Source of the DNA: Apricaphanius iberus
Taxonomy: Eukaryota > Chordata > Actinopteri > Cyprinodontiformes > Aphaniidae
Length of the DNA: 64,000 bases
Reading direction: 5' to 3'
NCBI GenBank assembly: GCA_028564705.1
Contig: JAPXFQ010002431.1
Span: 992,001-1,056,000 of the forward strand
Numbering within the stretch: position 1 is the first letter of the stretch; the number at the start of each line of letters is the position of its first letter. The notes below the pieces were generated by a model. The model had not been told where the DNA came from, did no database searches, and worked only from the letters and a program-made list of their open reading frames with translations. Positions 29,101-37,700 of the stretch are shown piece by piece. The position numbers were made by a program, and so were the translations under genes.

Positions 29101-32100
29101 CCAAGAAGTGGGGGCTGAATTACAAAAGCTTAGTGTAGCAAGACGAAACCAAAATCAGTATTTTATATATATATATTTTATCACATGGTTTTTTTCCCCA
29201 TTTATCACCCAGTGTTCCTATCTAAGTAGGGTATTGCTCTCCCTCTGCCAACCCCGAGAGGGCCCTGCACTGAAGCTCAAGCCTCCTTCATTCTTTGAGG
29301 AGTGAGCAGACCCTTCGTTTTCATCTGAGGGGGCAGGGTTTCCCCAGCTGGACGTAGTGCGTGGAAGGATCAAGTTATTCCTGCCAGATCCGCCCCATCC
29401 CCTCAGGCGTCCCAGTCAGCCAGGAGGAGGCAGTGTACAGCCCAGGACTGGTGCATGTTTTTTTTGGGAGTCGCTCACATTAGCTACTCAAGGGAACACA
29501 GGGAGAACATGCAAACTCCACACAGAAAGGCCTTTTCGCCAACCCCACCCAGGGTGTGGTTGCCGATGATGCGAAGGAACAAACACACCCTCAGCACCAA
29601 CAGCGTCCCCAGTGGGAATCAAACTCAGGACGTTCTAGCTGTGATTCTAGCTGTGTCGTTTGCAAGCGACAAAAGCTAGAAGTTCAGTTCAGTTTAATAA
29701 TATAGTGCAGATTCACAACATGTCATCTTAAGGCACTTTACAAGAAATGTCATTTCAATTTTGTCTTTCGTAGATTCCAATTACTCCTTCAGTTAATTGT
29801 TCCAATCAGTTTGAAAGTTTTCTATCTTAAGCTTCAGGATTATGCTGTGCAGTTTAGGCCGTCCTAGACCTTTTTTTGCGTTGTGAAAAGAATCTTGATA
29901 AAAATCGCATATGATCCGCAACAAAAAACAGCCATCTTGATTGTTCAGGTGCCACCTGAAATTCTATGACCAAGGACTGCCATAAATGACTATGTATGGT
30001 GTTGTCGTTTGGTGCCTCCTGCTACAGCGAGACGCGTCTGTTTAACCAACTGAAATCTTAAGCCATTCAGTTTGACACTCCTCTATTGCTTAGTGGACAG
30101 GGTATGGCATAAAGCAGTCCTTTAAAACATCAAAACGCAGTGTGAACCGGCCTTAAGGAAACCATGCAGATTTCTTTGAGGCGACTTGCAGCATTCACTC
30201 CTGAACGAAAATGCAGGAGCATTAGACCGTCACCTGCGTCATGTTGTTGAATTCACAAGATTCTTCTGCTGAGCAAGCATGTGGTGACAGTGGAGAGGAA
30301 AAACTCCTCTTTAACAGATAAAAACCTCCAGCAGAACCAGAACCTCGCTCAGTAATAATAAAGGAGTAGGGGAAATAAAAGAAAGAGTTGGTCTGATGCA
30401 CAATGCACAGTAATATATTCTTCCTGTTTTCATCTCCACATGTGGGTGTACATAGTAGAGACAGACACAGGAGTGGATTTTCTTTGCTTTCCCATCCCAC
30501 TCCCATAAAATTAAAATAAAATCCTGTCCCCAGCTGCCACTTACTCCCCTCACTGACTCAGCATAAAAACAATAACCGGTTTTGCCAATACTGACTTTAT
30601 TGGAAGTGCATTTTAACTGTAAGGCCGAAAATATAAGTGCTTTTTATCCTCACATTTCCACCAGCTGCAGGCTGTGTCTTGGGCACGTACTTGCTTACGC
30701 ACTGCATGTTCTACATGAGAGTTCCACTAGGGGGCAGAGTAGAGAACTCAGACCGGCTTTCCCACACCGAGGATTAGAGAACCTCTCCATATGTTAGCTC
30801 TGTCTGTGTAGACTTCTTCTGCTGGGCTGAACAGAAAGCCTGTTAAGTTTGAGCAGTGCTGCCACCTAGTGATTGGAGGCTTGATCACCGTTAAAGGATG
30901 AATAAGAGCCTCGGCTACCAGAAGGGAAAGCGGGGCTGGGGGCTTGCTACCCCCTCCACCATTTGAAAGGCGCTGTATTGTGTTGCATTCACAACGCCCC
31001 AAACTCCAGCGTTAGTTGCGGCAAGATTACATGTAAAGTCTATGGTCGAGTCCATCAGAGGTTCGTAGAGTCTCTACGGTGTGTTGTGTGCGTTGGGTCC
31101 GTCAACTTTTCAAGCATTACTTGCGTTGCAAGCGGCAACGTGGCAAACGCAAGCAACGCAGAAGTTCAGCTAGCTGAACGTTTGACGGACTCGACGTCTT
31201 GCACAAACCAGTCAGAGCATCCTGCTGTAGTGACGTCACTACACGTATGTTGAACGAAGCGGGAGCAGTAAAAACATTTTCAACGAACGCAGATTTCAAA
31301 AATGAGATATAACACTTCCCAACGACAGGTGGAAAGTCGCTCCTCAGGAGGAACAGAGAGGCTGTAGTTGGTGTCCTGGAAGGAGATTTGAGCCGCGATG
31401 CGGCCTAGGAGGCGTAAAATTGGGAGTGGGATAGACAGAAGTAGCGCTGAAAGTGAACCTCATCCATACGCAGCTCCTGGAGAAAATGGTTAAACTCCCC
31501 AAACTCAGAACGCATCTGAATAATGGGTTTATCCACAAACTGCGCTGATGCACCCGACGTCAATGTTGTCTAGTTTTATCAAGCAAATAGAGCCACTCTC
31601 TCAATACGATCCGCCATAGCTCAGAACATCCGGCAACAGAGGAAGCCCCGCCCGCGGTTTTTTTCACAGAAGCAAGTGTTGCAAGCTTCAAGATTCATGC
31701 GTCAAACTACACGCGACAAAATGTGCGGTATGAACGCAGCATTAGAGTAACGTGTTTTAGATGACGCTATGATGCATAATTGGCTAGGAATAGCAACCAG
31801 TTATTTAATAGAACCAGTTGAGAACTGCCAAAACGCCGGACAACCAGATATGTGCGCTTCACATAGCAACCTCACATGCTGAAGGAGGTGTTGACTTTGT
31901 CTGCAGGTGAACGTCTTAGCATTGTCCATCTGCACCCGCGAGGCCTACAAATCAATGAAGGAGAGGAACGTGGACGACGGCCATATCATCAATATTAACA
32001 GGTACGCTTTACAAGCAGCCTGGAAATCAATCTGAGAAGAGATGGGCTATTTGTTTAAGGTGGATTTTTACAAAGGAGGGGTGGGGGGGGGTATACAGAT

Positions 32101-33184
32101 ATGTGTTGGAATTTCCACTGCATACAGTGGTTTGCCCCCTTTTTAACTTCTTTGTCTTTCTTTCAAATCTTTAACCAACATTTGATAGCAAGTATAACCT
32201 GAGCAAATCTAAAATGGACTTTTCTGATCATTTTATTCCTTAAGGGGAAGAAGCAATCCAAACCAGCCTGCTCCTATTTGAGAAAAAAAGTAACCATCCC
32301 ATAAACCAAGTAACTGGTTTAATTACAGGTGATTTATGAATCAATGAGGATGGGAGCAACTCCAGCTTCCATTGTACAGCTCTTAGTATGTGAAATCAGG
32401 ATTTGGAAATTGCTTATTTCTATATGAAATGTTTCTTTTAAATATAAGTGAAAAAATTAAAAACATAATAGATATGTAGGATGAGGATGGAGGAGCTGAT
32501 ATGTGAAGCACTGAGGTATTCCTGTAGCTAATTTGTTCCTGAACTTAGATGGAGCTGTAAAATGTAATCACCCTTATGTTCCCCTCTCTCCCTCGGCCTG
32601 TTACAGCATGGGCGGGCACCGACTTGTGCCGAGCGCCGATGAGCATTTCTACTGTGCCACAAAATATGCCGTGACTGCTCTGACCGAGGGGATCCGGCAA
32701 GAGCTCCGGGAGGAGAAGACACACATAAGAGCCACGGTGAGTGAGCTGCCATCACGCTGTTAGTAGCAAATGTTGGTCGTAACTCTCACCGTCAACCTAC
32801 TGTCGCTGCAGTGTATATCTCCCGGGATCGTGGAGACCGAGTTTGCCTTCCGACATCACAACAGCGATCCAGAGAAAGCAGCGGCCGTCTATGAGAATAT
32901 AAAGGTAAGCATCTGCGCGTGTTGTTCACGACAGTTCGGTTTGGTAATATCATCTACTGTTGAAACAGAGATGCTGCTTTCATTTTCAGTGTTTGAAGGC
33001 GGAGGATGTAGCCAGCGCAGTCACGTTTGTCCTCAGTGCCCCTCCTCATGTTCAGGTATGTTTGTCTGTCACTTGTTCTGGTTTCTTCTGGAAGTTGTAA
33101 AGTTTTCTTCAGCCGCTCATCTGTCCCCTTTTCTTCTGTTAGATTGGAGATGTGCAGATGAGACCAGTGGAGCAGGTGTTATAG
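231..33184 (+). CDS. dhrs11: DHRS11 short-chain dehydrogenase/reductase, complete gene of seven coding exons
   Basis: Coding exons are 231-362, 27482-27691, 31907-32001, 32607-32736, 32812-32904, 32990-33055 and 33143-33184. Every junction is GT-AG and the phases join to one 255-residue frame ending TAG. The product is a classical SDR with a Rossmann fold. The cofactor motif TGxxxGxG is at residues 12-19, NNAG at 91-94, and the catalytic triad is Ser146, Tyr161 and Lys165 (YxxxK). Human DHRS11 is 260 residues with a five-residue N-terminal extension, so length and catalytic spacing match. Known of the family: a cytosolic NADP(H)-dependent reductase acting on 17-keto/3-keto steroids and other carbonyls. 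I chose ATG 231 because it begins the conserved MERW segment; the frame stays open upstream to a GTG at 183 but has no earlier ATG. Substrate in this species is inferred from family only. Confidence 0.95.
922..2940 (-). mobile_element. L2-clade LINE relic, internally deleted
   Basis: The low end (about 930-990) is the L2 3' tail seen also at 43018-43090 (TTTATTTATATAGCRCCA...TCATCTCAAGGC). 1660-1830 matches the stretch at 44150-44310, then 1850-1940 matches 44985-45040 directly, so the middle of the reverse transcriptase is missing. 2770-2900 matches 45115-45235 and encodes [11 protein letters not shown] on -. Many stops; not functional. Confidence 0.8.
2966..3277 (-). mobile_element. tRNA-derived SINE, near full length
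   Basis: Read on -, it begins with a tRNA-like head (A-box TGGCTCAACTGG, B-box GGTTCGAGCCC) at 3277-3210 and ends in GGATGGATGG-type repeats at 2966-2980. The same family occurs at 40688-40960 (+), in two pieces at 53999-55392 (-) and as a 3' piece at 56076-56196 (+). Confidence 0.75.
3278..4566. other. Intronic sequence, little recognised
   Basis: An A-run (about 3654-3674) and a MITE-like end ATATCGCCCAGCCC near 3730 occur; no partner end was found. Otherwise AT-rich with no gene signal. Confidence 0.4.
4567..5156. mobile_element. hAT-type non-autonomous element (about 590 bp)
   Basis: Ends TAGGGCCTGGACTCGATTAA and, reversed, TAGGACTTTAACGCGTTAAT are imperfect inverted repeats rich in TTAAT motifs. 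Flanks ATATACAT and ATATATAA match at 6 of 8 bases, but both are low complexity. No transposase frame. Confidence 0.55.
5157..5192. repeat. TA microsatellite
   Basis: About 36 bases of mostly alternating T and A directly after the hAT-type element end; part may have been the insertion target. Confidence 0.8.
5193..6255. other. Intronic sequence, no gene recognised
   Basis: A second ATATCGCCCAGCCC end lies at 5214-5227 just after the TA tract. The rest is unassigned, with only short frames such as 5527-5715 lacking family resemblance. Confidence 0.4.
6256..9090 (-). mobile_element. L2-clade LINE, 5'-truncated and broken
   Basis: On -, from 9056 down: end of the endonuclease domain ([10 protein letters not shown]), then reverse transcriptase blocks at 7974-7570 ([26 protein letters not shown], the active-site [11 protein letters not shown]), 7491-7294 (NLGVIFD) and 7322-6852 (LHWLPV...LWNRLP). 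The 3' tail ends near 6256 in TCAAATCAAATCAAACTTTA. Frameshifts and stops separate the blocks, so it is dead. It is the longest LINE copy in the window. Confidence 0.88.
9091..10800. other. Intronic sequence, no gene recognised
   Basis: Contains a T-run near 9893-9911. No coherent coding signal or repeat family identified. Confidence 0.4.
10822..11406 (+). other. Open frame of 194 codons, unassigned
   Basis: ATG 10822 to TAG 11404-11406, inside DHRS11 intron 1, in a locally GC-richer patch. I recognise no domain, signal peptide or transposon motif. A 127-codon frame runs antisense at 11402-11019. Long chance frames of this size are expected at roughly one per window in GC-richer DNA, so it is more likely chance or an unrecognised repeat than a gene. 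Confidence 0.15.
11407..13300. other. Intronic sequence with a Tc1-type end
   Basis: 11570-11630 resembles the teleost Tc1-type terminal sequence (AAGAGTATTTAGACCCCTTGAAC, cf. 14648 and 41640). A short TA repeat lies at 13088-13106. No gene signal. Confidence 0.35.
13310..13375 (+). repeat. Teleost dispersed repeat fragment
   Basis: Matches the widespread fish motif with ATTTAGCAGATGGTTTTATCC followed by AAAGCAACTTACA, here only about 65 bases. Likely a SINE or MITE scrap. Confidence 0.5.
14640..14720. mobile_element. Tc1-type terminal fragment
   Basis: CTTGCAAAAGTATTCACACCC is the common terminal sequence of a teleost Tc1-like family. No transposase frame beside it. Confidence 0.4.
15090..15221. 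repeat. Inverted repeat, 30-base arms
   Basis: Arm 15090-15119 (GATGCCCGACGAGGTGTCC...) is the near-perfect reverse complement of 15192-15221 (GGACACCTCGAAGGGCAT...), spaced by 72 bases. It could fold as a hairpin and is probably part of a DNA transposon whose outer limits I could not set. Confidence 0.6.
15346..15510 (+). mobile_element. tRNA-derived SINE, second family
   Basis: Starts GGGCGACTGTGGCTCAGTGG (A-box TGGCTCAGTGG at 357-367 within 15 kb block) and has B-box GGTTCGATTCC at 15392-15402. Its 3' part ends AAAAGTGCTATATAAG...CCATTTACCATT. Two inverted relatives are at 18919-19124 and 21113-21284. Confidence 0.75.
15890..16030 (-). mobile_element. Tc1-type transposase fragment
   Basis: Resembles on - the transposase stretch also seen at 18300-18665 (CTGATGGAAGGTGAACCCCACC, then TAATACTGCCACTACCAGG). 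Highly decayed. Confidence 0.4.
16147..17081. mobile_element. hAT-type MITE (about 935 bp)
   Basis: Terminal inverted repeats TAGGGCTGAACGATA and, reversed, TACGGCTGAACGATA (one mismatch in 15). Flanking 8-mers ATTCATAA and ATTGATGA match at 6 of 8, consistent with an aged hAT target duplication. No transposase frame. Confidence 0.65.
17082..18299. other. Intronic sequence, no gene recognised
   Basis: Contains overlapping open frames on both strands (such as 17822-18286 on + and 17353-17727 on -) without any family resemblance; treated as chance. Confidence 0.35.
18300..18665 (-). mobile_element. Tc1-type transposase relic
   Basis: On - it corresponds to the catalytic-domain part of a common teleost Tc1 transposase (TTGGATTCTCAGTTGT region reading from the + side, then GCTGGAAGGTGAAGCCCTGCC, AGCATAATGTTGGCACCACC and GGTGTGTTCAGG). 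Multiple stops and an insertion. Confidence 0.6.
18919..19124 (-). mobile_element. tRNA-derived SINE, second family, inverted copy
   Basis: Reverse complement starts TAGGGCGACTGTGGCTCAGT with the B-box-like GTAGGTTCAATTCC, and ends at the AGCGCTATATAA-type tail. The best preserved copy of the three. Confidence 0.75.
19125..21112. other. Intronic sequence, no gene recognised
   Basis: Mixed composition with no repeat family or coding signal that I could name. Confidence 0.35.
21113..21284 (-). mobile_element. tRNA-derived SINE, second family, eroded copy
   Basis: Same layout as 18919-19124 (TTTATGTAGCACATTTCTAC at the tail, ACAGTCGCCCT at the head) but with more substitutions. Confidence 0.6.
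21285..24451. other. Intronic AT-rich sequence, nothing recognised
   Basis: About 3.2 kb, very AT-rich after 22150. Only short frames such as 21588-21836, without family resemblance. Confidence 0.4.
24478..25823. mobile_element. Tiny MITE (64 bp without its insert) nested in the pogo-like element
   Basis: Outer ends TAGGCCTGGGCA and TGCCCAGCCCTA are inverted repeats (11 of 12). Flanking 8-mers ATGGATTT (24470-24477) and ATGGACTG (25824-25831) match at 6 of 8. It is split by the hAT element at 24530-25803. Confidence 0.65.
24530..25803. mobile_element. hAT-type non-autonomous element with perfect 8-bp target duplication
   Basis: Perfect 12-base inverted termini TAGGGCTGCAGC...GCTGCAGCCCTA and identical flanks ATCGATAC at 24522-24529 and 25804-25811. 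Length 1274 bp. The interior has no hAT transposase; frames such as 25758-25399 on - carry no known domain. Confidence 0.85.
26018..26290 (+). pseudogene. Pogo/Tigger-like transposase N-terminus, decayed
   Basis: ATG 26018 opens 43 codons resembling the helix-turn-helix start of pogo/Brinker-type DNA-binding domains (aromatic-D-x-A-F-K-L-K-A-V, later A-A-S-R-T-F-G-I). Two in-frame stops follow at about 26149 and 26158, then the frame continues KAFRG...[10 protein letters not shown]. No catalytic DDE part is present. Confidence 0.5.
26473..27481. other. End of DHRS11 intron 1
   Basis: 26625-26700 resembles a decayed MITE-like stretch also seen near 28915-29060 (CTTGTTTCCACTGAACGGCTC versus CTCTTTTCCACCGAGCTG). 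Otherwise unassigned up to the acceptor. Confidence 0.35.
27482..27691 (+). CDS. dhrs11: DHRS11 exon 2 (residues 45-114)
   Basis: Seventy codons, phase 0 at both ends, acceptor TTTCAG and donor GTAAGT. Carries the segment [10 protein letters not shown] (the acidic residue that typically contacts the adenine ring in SDRs) and the NNAG motif that stabilises the central beta sheet. GC content is clearly above the flanking introns. Confidence 0.95.
28495..28680 (+). mobile_element. Tc1-type transposase fragment
   Basis: CATGGCAGGGGCAACCTTATGC then GGGAAGCTTTTCCTTCAG is the + orientation of the transposase stretch relic seen inverted at 18300-18665; ends AACCTCCAGCAGGACAAC. Confidence 0.5.
29684..30360 (-). 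mobile_element. L2 LINE 3' tail fragments
   Basis: 29690-29790 matches the terminal tail at 43018-43110, and 30225-30350 matches 43220-43320 (GAGCAAGCATGTGGTGACAG, GAGGAAAAACTCCT). The stretch between has diverged or been replaced. Confidence 0.65.
30980..31742. mobile_element. Possible Harbinger-like MITE
   Basis: Left end TGTTGCATTCACAACGC and, reversed, right end TGCTGCGTTCATACCGC match at 13 of 17. The interior ACATGTAAAGTCTATGG resembles ACATGTAAAATCAATG inside the element at 48913-50334. Target duplication not clear. Confidence 0.4.
31907..32001 (+). CDS. dhrs11: DHRS11 exon 3 (residues 115-145 and part of 146)
   Basis: Starts [14 protein letters not shown] and ends NIN plus two bases of the catalytic serine codon (AG|C). 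Donor GTACGC. The split of Ser146 across the intron is confirmed by exon 4 starting with the missing base. Confidence 0.94.
32002..32606 (+). other. dhrs11: DHRS11 intron 3 (605 bp)
   Basis: Contains a G-run near 32081-32092. Nothing else recognised. Confidence 0.8.
32607..32736 (+). CDS. dhrs11: DHRS11 exon 4 (end of residue 146 to 189), catalytic Tyr/Lys
   Basis: Completes Ser146 and carries [15 protein letters not shown], with the catalytic YxxxK pair at Tyr161 and Lys165. The human protein has [15 protein letters not shown] here. Acceptor TTACAG, donor GTGAGT. Confidence 0.95.
32812..32904 (+). CDS. dhrs11: DHRS11 exon 5 (residues 190-220)
   Basis: Thirty-one codons starting [13 protein letters not shown], the SDR PG motif after beta-6 followed by the substrate-binding loop. 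Acceptor CTGCAG, donor GTAAGC; both phases 0. Confidence 0.94.
32990..33055 (+). CDS. dhrs11: DHRS11 exon 6 (residues 221-242)
   Basis: Twenty-two codons, [22 protein letters not shown], matching the C-terminal helix of DHRS11. Acceptor TTTCAG, donor GTATGT. Confidence 0.92.
33143..33184 (+). CDS. dhrs11: DHRS11 exon 7, C-terminus and stop
   Basis: Fourteen codons, [13 protein letters not shown] then TAG. The human protein has IGDIQMRPTEQ in the same place, which fixes the last exon despite its small size. Acceptor TGTTAG. Confidence 0.92.
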   Translation: MGDVQMRPVEQVL

Positions 33185-34649
33185 CAGTGATACTGGAAAG
33201 CAGGGACCACGACTCCTTAGCGGCCTCTGCTGGCCGTGTGGGAAGGGAGGGAGCTGTGAGTGTGTGGATCTATAGGAGCTTAACCAAGGAGAGCTGCAGC
33301 CTTAAAGAGGCTGTGCTAGGATATAACCTGCACGGACTCTAAACCACTACAATAAAATAAGAAATAAAAAATACTACTGAACAGCAACGTTCTCAGCTGC
33401 TGGTCTCAGTCCCGAACTGAACCGGCTTTAAGGTTAAAGTCGGAAACAAATCGGGACAGAGTTGCTGCTGCGCTGTGGCCGTCTGCACGGGTGCCACCTC
33501 AGAGGGAATAAGTCATTGATTGCACATTTTGTTTTTGTTGGTCACATGACATATCTTTTGGGAATTTAATTGAAATAATTGCTGTTTGCAGTAAAAAAAT
33601 TTTTTTTTATAAATACTCTGATTTCTAACTGCAGATATAGCTGTGGTCTTACACAAACTAATCCTAGACAATACTATGTCATACCTACTGTGAAGAACCA
33701 GAAACAGTCTGCAAGTCCCACTCCATTATTAACTCATCTCACAAACACATTCAGATTCCCTGGTTTGGATCCGATGAGTCTTTACAGGGTGTTCAGGGTA
33801 CTTTTGGGGAGAAGTGTCTTTGTTGTCTTACGCACATGGGTTTTATGCTGTCCACCTATTTGCCTCTGTGGAATTGGTTCTGCACTTTAGAGTTCAGAAA
33901 AGGAAACTAGTTGTGCAAATGTATCCTTCTGTTGGAATTTTCTCATGTACTTAAACAAAAATAAATACCATTACCCTCATTTTATTCATGCTTTTTGTGA
34001 TGTGTGATGTGGGTTTTTTTGTGTGTTTTTTTAGATAATCCTCTTGAAACAAAGCGGCACAATCTGGACTTTGTTTTTTTTAATTATTTCTTACATGACA
34101 GAGTTGTATGACCAATTAATTTTATCTGTAGTTCAATGTTTTGTTTGACTTAATAAATAAGTCAGCAGCAATTCGATGGTAGCTTTAACCTTGGACTGTA
34201 AATGTTACACAGCGCTGCTATTTTCTAAGAGAGAAATTCTGCTTTAATTAAACGTCCCAATTCCATGTGTTGAACAGATTTAACCAAAAGATGGTGCTCT
34301 CGTGCAAAATAAAGTCAATAAATAAGGCCTGTGAAGTTGGTGTGCAAGTAAAATACAAAAAATGAAAATACAAATCTGAAAATTCTGCTAATCTTTTCAA
34401 TCGGAGCAGACAAAAGTTACATCCTTAATGAAATTCCAAAAAATTCGATAACCTAGGTTATAATTGGATATTTTCATTCATCTGATAGACAAATATGCTA
34501 AAAACGGTCTCCAATCATGTATAGAACTTTTGTAAAATGTTTTCAGTTTAATTTCCTGTCGCACGACTTGAAGACCCGCATTCGTTAATGATTGGCTGGA
34601 GCTTTTCAGAGTTTGCTTTCGATGTTGGCAGAGTTCTCAAAAAATCATC
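33185..34649. other. Shared 3' untranslated space between convergent genes
   Basis: Follows the DHRS11 stop and precedes (reading +) the SLC6 stop on the other strand. On + there are AATAAA hexamers at 33351, 33960, 34308 and 34317; on - there is one at 33986-33981. Which are used cannot be told from sequence. If the distal + signal is used the two 3' UTRs overlap. No further gene or repeat recognised. Confidence 0.5.
33351..33356 (+). terminator. Candidate polyadenylation signal for DHRS11
   Basis: AATAAA 167 bases after the stop codon, in an A/T-rich context. Later hexamers at 33960, 34308 and 34317 are equally good on sequence alone. Confidence 0.4.
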
Positions 34650-34793
34650 TCAGAAGTTTGTCTCATTCGGAGATTTTTCAGGTAGACTGGAGCTGATGAC
34701 AGATATGGATGGTCCTCCTGCTCCTCCCCCCCTCTCATTATTTTGACCTTTAGCATCGTTGAGGGCGTATGGTGTGATCGATAGCTTCAGTTT
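34650..34793 (-). CDS. SLC6 exon 13 (cytosolic C-terminal tail)
   Basis: Acceptor TTTTACAG, phase 0, then [13 protein letters not shown], matching the (R/K)L-x-x-x-ITP motif that follows TM12 in other SLC6 proteins, and a glycine/serine-rich tail ending ETNF and TGA. The match to the family motif at exactly the right phase is why this exon is preferred over read-through of exon 12. It contains a run of seven C on + (34726-34732). Confidence 0.85.
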   Translation of the reverse strand, partial: KLKLSITPYALNDAKGQNNERGGGAGGPSISVISSSLPEKSPNETNF

Positions 34794-37700
34794 CTGTAAA
34801 AGATACACAATAATATCTTAATTTTATGCTACGACATACATTGCCACAAGTAAAAAATAGTTTTAACAAAATTTGCTCAATTGTTGGTACTCCTACCATT
34901 TTTGGTTGTTTATTTACCTCTAGGTAAGTGAGCAGGAAGGTCAAGCTCATTCTTGACTTAACCATGTCTCCATAATAACCATCACATGCTTGCTAAATAC
35001 AAACTGGTTGTTTGGGGGAGATGCCACACGCAGAAAACAAATTCTGTACTAGCATTACAAAATTAAACAGGAAGTTTCCTCAACTTAACTGGGAACTTAT
35101 TAGAAGATAATGGATAAGTTTGACAAAGATCGTTTCATTCATAAAAACACCAGTTGGTTGTAGGGTGAAACAAAGGATTAAAGTGTAGGAAAAGCAATCC
35201 ATATTCACTGTGGATGTATAATGCTTTGGGCCAATCTGTTCCAAAGAGTGTGAACCTGTGTAATTGTGAGTACCTTCATGAATTCTTTGATAACCCTTTG
35301 CTTAACTCTACCATAATGTAAAATAAATCATCGTTGGGTCTTTTGATTGCATACTGACCAAATTACAGAACCAAATCTGCACAGAGATGGCTCACCAAAC
35401 ACAAAGTTGGTGTTTTGCCATGACCATCTCAATCCCCAAAAATGTATCACATTGAAAAGGGGTGACTGAAGTCAACGGAGCATAAGAGAGCAGTCAGGAC
35501 TATCTAAAAGGATTTTGCAAACCGCAATCCTGGTAATTTTAATAGTATAGCTTCTGGTCATAAATTCAGAATATCATGAAAACTTGATTTATTTTAGTCA
35601 TTCCTTTCAAAAACTGAAACTTGTATATTATATGACTTCATTACACACATGCTGATATATTTCAAATGTTTACTGACAACTAATAAAAGTCCCAAATTCA
35701 GTATCTCAGAAAATTAGAATATTCTGAAAATATTCAATATGAAGACTGCTGGTGTGACACTCCAAACAGCTAATTAACTCAGAACGCCTGCAAAAGCCTT
35801 TAATGGTCTCTCAGTCTAGTTTTGTAGGCTACACAGTCATGGGGAAGACTGCTGACTTGATACTTGTCCAAAAGACGACAATTGACCTTGGACAAGGAGG
35901 GTGACGTGCAAAAGGTCAATGCTAAAGAGGCTGGCTGTGTGTCCAAGCACATTAATAGAGAGGCAAAGGGAGGGAGAAGGTGTAGAAAAAAGTGTAATAG
36001 GGATAGAAATAGGGATAATCCCACCCTGGAGAGGATTGTGAAACAAAACCCATTTAAAAATGTGGGGGAGATTCATAAAGAGCGGACTGCAGCTGGAGTC
36101 AGTGCTTCAAGAACCACCATGCAAAGACGTTTGATAGACATGGGTTTCAGCTTTCGCATTCCTTGTGTCAAGCCGTTCTTAAACAAGAGACGGCGTCAGA
36201 AGCGTCTTGCCTGGTCTAAAGACAGAAAAATTCCATTGAAAAAGTTTTACTTTCACTTTTTCAATGGAATTACTGAAATAAATCACCTTTTTCTTGATAT
36301 TCTTATTTTATGACCAGCACCTGTATGCCTCTCTCTGTTGGCTCCAACTGTGTAAAATGTTGCTGTTCTATAGTTGAATTTATTTTTATTCATAAATTAT
36401 TAACACCTGATACCTGACCACCTGATCAATAATTGTGCCAATCTGGTACTGTTTAACACATTTTGATTTGAATTAATGTATTCAAATCAAAGGTAATATA
36501 TTTATTTAATTTCTTTAACTGTAAAATTCTTTCTGTACAAACATAGATGAATTTATTATCTTTACTATTTTCATCTTTACTATTAGGTAGTGGCTGTCAT
36601 TACATGAGGCATTTAACTACAGCATTGGTATAAGTCACCTTCATTAGTGAGCCAGGTAGCACCCACAAAGTATGAATGGCACCCAGAGGAATCCAGATGA
36701 TGGAGGCCAGTGCAATGACCCAGCCGACACCCTGAGCCCAGGGAGGGAAGACGTAGTCCCCATAGCGAGCCGGTTTGAACTGAATGATGGAGAAAATCAG
36801 AATAACCTGGCAAAAAGAGACACACGTAAAAGAAGGAACTCAGTTTCAGGAGAAAGTGTGATATTCTCTCTCTCTTTCCATCTCTCACTCTTTTAAAAAA
36901 TGATGTATTTTTTAGAAAAAAAACGTACAGTGATGAGCACAGGATCAACGATGAGCCAGCACAACCTGAAGAAGATGTTTGGCTTTTGTCCGGTCATCTC
37001 TTCCAGGTTGCTTGAAAGTCGCTTTACACCTGAGCAGATAGAACATTGAAGAATGTCTCATTTGTTGGATATGAATGCTTATAAACTGAAAAGCAACTTC
37101 AGCTCACCGTAACTCCAACAGATAGCTATAATCTCAAAAAATGCAAGGAACATGATGGACACGATGGCGGTGTAATGGTCCAATAGCTGGAAGACGTAGA
37201 TTCCTACCTGAAAGCAAAGAAAACAGTCAAGGATTGCCTCTCTGGTCGTCATTTGGTTTTAAAAAAAGTCTCGTAAATTATGAGCGTCACCTGCATCACA
37301 CATGGTATCCCTAGCAGAAGGGCCACGCCACAGACTGCAAGAACAAACAGTTCCTTCCTCCTGAAAATTTGGATCAGTTGTTGGTAGAATTCATCCAAGA
37401 AACTGGTCACCATCACCTCAACCATCGCAAACTGCAACAAAACAAAGTGTATATTGCACCACATCTTTTATTTTGGATTTCCATGTGGAGAATTACTTTA
37501 AGTGCCTCACGTTTTGTCACATCAATACCACAAACGTGTGTTTTGTTGAGATTTCATGGGTCAAACTGACACGAGAGTGGTGAAAGGAAAGCTATTAATG
37601 TTTTCTTTCTTTCTTTCTTTCTCTAAACCTCTTTTGAGTGTTGTGAAAAGGAATGGCAACATTACAAAGTGGTAAATGCTGTACTGCTTCAACTTTTTAA

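Larger units (their letters stand above)
27692..31906 (+). other. dhrs11: DHRS11 intron 2 (4.2 kb)
   Basis: Contains a CA-rich tract (27884-27906), a Tc1 scrap (28495-28680), a decayed dispersed repeat (28810-29060), L2 3' fragments (29684-30360) and a Harbinger-like MITE (30980-31742). No nested gene seen. Confidence 0.8.
34794..36638 (-). other. SLC6 intron 12 (1.8 kb) with a deleted Tc1 element
   Basis: Between the last membrane exon and the C-terminal tail exon. It contains the Tc1 deletion derivative at 35548-36323. Elsewhere it is A/T-rich unique-looking sequence with nothing else recognised. Confidence 0.8.

Noticed and set aside
32770..33342. 190-codon frame on + at the end of DHRS11
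   Set aside because: Reads through introns 5 and 6; the spliced exons account for the coding parts.
36613..36948. 111-codon frame on - over SLC6 exon 12
   Set aside because: Out of frame with the transporter; the correct frame gives TM11-TM12.
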